A DNA stretch of 25,421 nucleotides from JBBKWG01 sp037968835 (GTDB taxonomy: Bacteria > Pseudomonadota > Alphaproteobacteria > Rhodobacterales > Rhodobacteraceae): assembly GCA_037968835.1 (NCBI GenBank), contig JBBKWG010000136.1, positions 1-25,421 of the forward strand, read 5' to 3'. Every line of letters starts with the position of its first letter. Position 1 is the stretch's first letter. Below the pieces are notes generated by a model. It had not been told where the DNA came from. It did no database searches and was given only the letters and a program-made list of their open reading frames with translations. The translations under genes were made by a program, and so were the position numbers. Below are positions 22,608 through 25,421 of the stretch, piece after piece.

Positions 22608-24062
22608 ATGAACCAGACAGAGCCTATCGTCCTGCTGGACGGCGTCGAAAAGAGATTCGGCGCCGTCCGTGCACTTGCCACGGTAAGTCTTGAATTGCTT
22701 CCGGGTGAATGTCTCGGACTGGTTGGTCACAATGGGGCCGGCAAGTCGACGTTGATGAACATTCTGACCGGAAACCTGCCGCCTGATGCAGGTCGAATCG
22801 TGATCGCGGATCAGGACGTTTCCCAACAATACAGCGCGCAGATGGCGATGCAGCACGGAGTGCGATGCGTCTATCAGGAATTGTCGCTCTGTCCCAATCT
22901 GACCGTGGCCGAAAACGCCCGCATCTCGCATCCGTCCATTGCCGGCTATGGCTGGCGAGGCGCCGCCAGACAGCTCATCGGAAGCATGCTCGATCAGATA
23001 TTCCCAGGTCACGCCATTGCCACGGACGACGTCGTTGCAGATCTGTCGATCGCGCAGCGCCAAATGGTCGAAATTGCCCGCGCATTCGCCGTTACAAGCG
23101 CCGAGGCGAAGGTCGTCATCCTGGATGAGCCGACCTCCTCGCTCGATGCGGTCGCCGCGAAGAAACTGCTGGCCCATGTTCGCCGATATGTCGAAGCGGG
23201 CGGCACTTGCGTGCTGATTTCACACCTCCTCGGTGAAATCCTCGGCACGTCCGACCGCATCGCCGTCATGCGGGATGGTGCCATCGTCGCGCTTGATACT
23301 GGCAGAGCTTTCAGCCGCCAATCGCTGGTTGCTGCGATGGGCAGCGTTGCCGAAGCCAATCGCGGCGGTGACAAAGGACAAGTCAGCATTCGCCAGACTG
23401 CGCCTATTGTCGTCCGCGCCCGCATCGACTCTACCCCAGCAGTCGAATTCACCGCGCACAAAGGTGAAGTCGTTGGGCTTGCTGGGCTGAGCGGGCAAGG
23501 CCAGACAGAATTACTGGTGCGGATTTTCGACCGCAAATCGGGTACGACATCGAACGATGAGGTCGCGCTTGTTGCGGGGGATCGCCAATCCGACGGGATC
23601 TTTCCGCTGTGGTCAATTGCCGAGAATATCTCGATCACGTCGCTGCGGGCGTTCCTGAAAGGCCCTTTTCTGGACCACAACGCGGCACGCGCCTTCGCCG
23701 AACACTGGCGCCAACGCATCGGCATACGGACCCCTGATGTCGACAATCCGATCCTCTCGCTGTCCGGTGGCAACCAGCAAAAGGCGCTTTTCGCTCGGGC
23801 TTTGGGGGCCAAGGCCGGTATCATCGCGATGGACGATCCGATGCGCGGTGTTGATGTCGGCACCAAACAGGAAGTCTACGGTATGATCCGCGAAGAGGCA
23901 GCGAAAGGTCGGACGTTTCTCTGGTACACAACCGAGATGGATGAGCTTCGCAACTGCGACCACGTTTACGTCTTTCGCGACGGGGGAATCGTTGCGGACC
24001 TTCCTCGGGCCGAGATGACCGAAGAGCGTGTGCTTCATGCCTCGTTCCGGGCTGACGCATGA
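22608..24062 (+). CDS. Sugar ABC transporter ATP-binding protein (RbsA/MglA-type, two ATPase domains)
   Basis: A 484-residue fused ATPase. Domain 1: Walker A GHNGAGKST (40-48), Q-loop VYQE (88-91), signature LSIAQRQ (146-152), Walker B VVILDEP (169-175) and switch His206. Domain 2: Walker A is degenerate (GLSGQGQTEL, no GKS/T), as is usual in RbsA proteins; its signature LSGGNQQK (385-392) is good, but the Walker B end reads MDDPMRG (408-414), so the catalytic Glu is replaced by Asp410 and the usual PT by PM. Domain 1 is probably the hydrolysing site. The ATG lies 20 nt after the binding-protein stop, and its end overlaps the permease by 4 nt. It is slightly shorter than the usual 500 residues. 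Confidence 0.93.
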   Translation: MNQTEPIVLLDGVEKRFGAVRALATVSLELLPGECLGLVGHNGAGKSTLMNILTGNLPPDAGRIVIADQDVSQQYSAQMAMQHGVRCVYQELSLCPNLTVAENARISHPSIAGYGWRGAARQLIGSMLDQIFPGHAIATDDVVADLSIAQRQMVEIARAFAVTSAEAKVVILDEPTSSLDAVAAKKLLAHVRRYVEAGGTCVLISHLLGEILGTSDRIAVMRDGAIVALDTGRAFSRQSLVAAMGSVAEANRGGDKGQVSIRQTAPIVVRARIDSTPAVEFTAHKGEVVGLAGLSGQGQTELLVRIFDRKSGTTSNDEVALVAGDRQSDGIFPLWSIAENISITSLRAFLKGPFLDHNAARAFAEHWRQRIGIRTPDVDNPILSLSGGNQQKALFARALGAKAGIIAMDDPMRGVDVGTKQEVYGMIREEAAKGRTFLWYTTEMDELRNCDHVYVFRDGGIVADLPRAEMTEERVLHASFRADA

Positions 24063-24997
24063 GCGGTCTGTTGTCTCCGAAACTGCTTAGAAGCCTGCTG
24101 CCGCCATTATCGCTTGCAGCCCTCATGATAGCGATTTTCTGGCTTCAGCCGCGCACAATGAGTTATTTCGGGCTGAACCTCCTGCTTAACCTCGCCATCC
24201 CGATCGCCCTTGCGACAATCGCTCAGATGTTCATCCTTTGCGTCAACGAACTCGACCTCTCCATCGGCGCGTTTGTCAGTCTTGTCGCCTGCATCACTGC
24301 GACATGGGTCCATGACACGCCGCTACTTGGAGCCTTGGCGCTCGCGGGTCTCATTGCCGCATACGCGGTCCTTGGCGCGGTCATACACATTCGCAACCTG
24401 CCGTCCATCGTGGTCACGCTCGGGATGTCATTCGTCTGGCTCGGCCTGGCTGTGCTGGTATTGCCGACACCGGGTGGCAAGGCACCGGAATACATCCGGA
24501 CACTGATGACCCTGAAGCCACCGCTGGTTCCGTTTCCGATCATCGCCGCGGTGGCACTGGCCGCCATCGTTCACGTTGGTCTGATGAGATCGGCTTACGG
24601 TGCCGTGTTACGCGGCGCGGGTGGCAATCCGGCTTCACTGGAGCGCGCCGGATGGTCGATTCTCAAGATCAAGATGACGATGTTCGCTTTCGCCGGATTT
24701 TTCGGAGTGCTCTCGGGAATGGCGCTTGTCGGTCTTACCACCTCGGCGGATGCGAATATCGCCCTGCGCTACACCTTGTTGTCGATCGCGGGTGTCATCC
24801 TTGGTGGCGGTGAGTTCGTCGGCGGCAGGGTTTCACCAATCGGCGCCGTCATCGGTGCGGTAACCCTGGCACTTGCCGGTTCGTTCCTGTCATTTCTCAG
24901 GCTCAATCCGGATTGGCAGATCGGCGCACAGGGCGCGATCCTGATCATTGTCCTTGCGTTGCGGGTTCTGGTCAGACGCGCAGAGGCGAAACGATGA
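24059..24997 (+). CDS. Sugar ABC transporter permease (RbsC-type), first copy
   Basis: A 312-residue polytopic permease of the BPD_transp_2 (ribose/branched-chain amino acid) class. Hydrophobic helices run almost throughout; the family-typical LNLLLNLAIPIALATIAQMFILCVNELDLSIGAFVSL stretch (35-70) contains the CUT2 signature ELDLSIG, and RGAGGNPASLERAGWSILKIK (180-200) is the cytoplasmic ATPase-contact loop. GGGEFVGGRVSPIGAVIGA follows near the C-terminus. It overlaps the ATPase gene and the next permease by 4 nt each. Confidence 0.92.
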   Translation: MSGLLSPKLLRSLLPPLSLAALMIAIFWLQPRTMSYFGLNLLLNLAIPIALATIAQMFILCVNELDLSIGAFVSLVACITATWVHDTPLLGALALAGLIAAYAVLGAVIHIRNLPSIVVTLGMSFVWLGLAVLVLPTPGGKAPEYIRTLMTLKPPLVPFPIIAAVALAAIVHVGLMRSAYGAVLRGAGGNPASLERAGWSILKIKMTMFAFAGFFGVLSGMALVGLTTSADANIALRYTLLSIAGVILGGGEFVGGRVSPIGAVIGAVTLALAGSFLSFLRLNPDWQIGAQGAILIIVLALRVLVRRAEAKR

Positions 24998-25421
24998 GCG
25001 GGGCAATCAAACTGATCCGTCAACCGTGGCTTTGGGCATGGCTCGGCGCATTGGCCGTGTGGCTCGCAACTGCTGTCTATACGGGCGGAAAGGGATCTGG
25101 CGAGGTCCTGTCCGCCGCGCTTACCTTCGGGTCATTTTTCGTCATCGTCGCACTTGGACAGATGTTCGTCGTCACTCTGGGGCCGGGCAATGTCGATCTA
25201 TCGATTCCCGCCTGCATGACGCTGGCCGGCACGGTTTCGATGAAAGCTATGAACGGCAGCGCCTCGTTGATTCCGCTCGGACTGCTCTTGGCAATCGGGA
25301 TCGGTATCATTGTCGGCACCCTCAACTATACACTTATCCGGCTTCTGCGCATTCCGCCGATCATCGCTACGCTGTCTTCAAGTTTCATATTCCAGTCCGC
25401 CGCGATCTGGTGGAATCGGGG
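24994..25421 (+). CDS. Sugar ABC transporter permease (RbsC-type), second copy (3' part outside window)
   Basis: The first 142 residues of a second permease, cut by the window end. It begins at an ATGA overlap with the previous stop. The translated start is MSGAIKLIRQPWLWAWLGAL, followed by membrane helices; the segment GQMFVVTLGPGNVDLSIPACMTLAG corresponds to the ELDLSIG region of the first permease, with NVDLSIP in its place. Two different permeases after one ATPase imply a heterodimeric channel, as in the YtfT-YjfF pair. The rest of the gene cannot be judged. Confidence 0.9.
   Translation, partial: MSGAIKLIRQPWLWAWLGALAVWLATAVYTGGKGSGEVLSAALTFGSFFVIVALGQMFVVTLGPGNVDLSIPACMTLAGTVSMKAMNGSASLIPLGLLLAIGIGIIVGTLNYTLIRLLRIPPIIATLSSSFIFQSAAIWWNR

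Noticed and set aside
23009..23866. 285-residue minus-strand ORF opposite the sugar ATPase gene
   Set aside because: Antisense to the Walker B and signature regions of a conserved ATPase; Ser/Arg/Ala-rich product without features.

Overview
The window looks like a chromosomal segment of an alphaproteobacterium, most likely of the Rhodobacterales/roseobacter type. Support comes from moderately high GC, dense operons with 4-nt ATGA overlaps, GTG and TTG starts, a near-perfect EcfG-type general-stress promoter (GGAAC-N17-CGTT, an alphaproteobacterial hallmark), and several periplasmic-binding-protein transport operons. The taxon is an inference from gene content. No rRNA, tRNA, CRISPR array, IS element or phage integration module was seen. 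Both ends of the window cut through a gene.

Layout. (1) Positions 1-8387, minus strand: a catabolic locus that reads, in transcription order, RpiR-type regulator, dipeptide/oligopeptide ABC transporter (binding protein, two permeases, two ATPases), M81/MlrC-type metallopeptidase, and an FAD-dependent dimethylglycine/sarcosine-dehydrogenase-like enzyme cut by the window edge. A DadA-like FAD amino-acid oxidoreductase diverges from the regulator (8538-9656, plus). Together they suggest uptake, hydrolysis and oxidative breakdown of a peptide-like or N-substituted amino compound under RpiR control. (2) Positions 9785-10617: small genes of unknown function, namely two overlapping plus-strand ORFs and a convergent minus-strand Asn/Gly-rich exported peptide, separated by a strong bidirectional terminator. 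(3) Positions 10891-13801, plus: an RsbQ-like alpha/beta hydrolase followed after 7 nt by a PAS hybrid histidine kinase with two receiver domains. This resembles the Bacillus RsbQ-RsbP energy-stress sensor, with a phosphorelay kinase in place of the phosphatase.

(4) Positions 13922-16675, minus: a ribbon-helix-helix regulator, a PHB-depolymerase-family (LpqC-like) esterase and a C45-type Ntn hydrolase in one operon, with a palindrome just upstream of the regulator that is a likely operator. (5) Positions 16805-21164, minus: a five-gene envelope/stress operon (ElaB/YqjD-like anchored protein, holin-like YqjE-type membrane protein, DUF3618 protein, YihY/BrkB membrane protein, AI-2E family permease) behind the EcfG-type promoter at 21254-21279. 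(6) Positions 21577-25421, plus: a CUT2/ribose-type sugar ABC importer (binding protein, fused double ATPase, two permeases, the last one cut by the window edge), preceded by an unusually structured leader.

The most interesting parts are the RsbQ-PAS-kinase module, the EcfG-controlled membrane operon, the RHH-esterase-Ntn hydrolase operon, and several intergenic inverted-repeat structures. Functional calls rest on motif recognition from the sequence alone; no database search was run.
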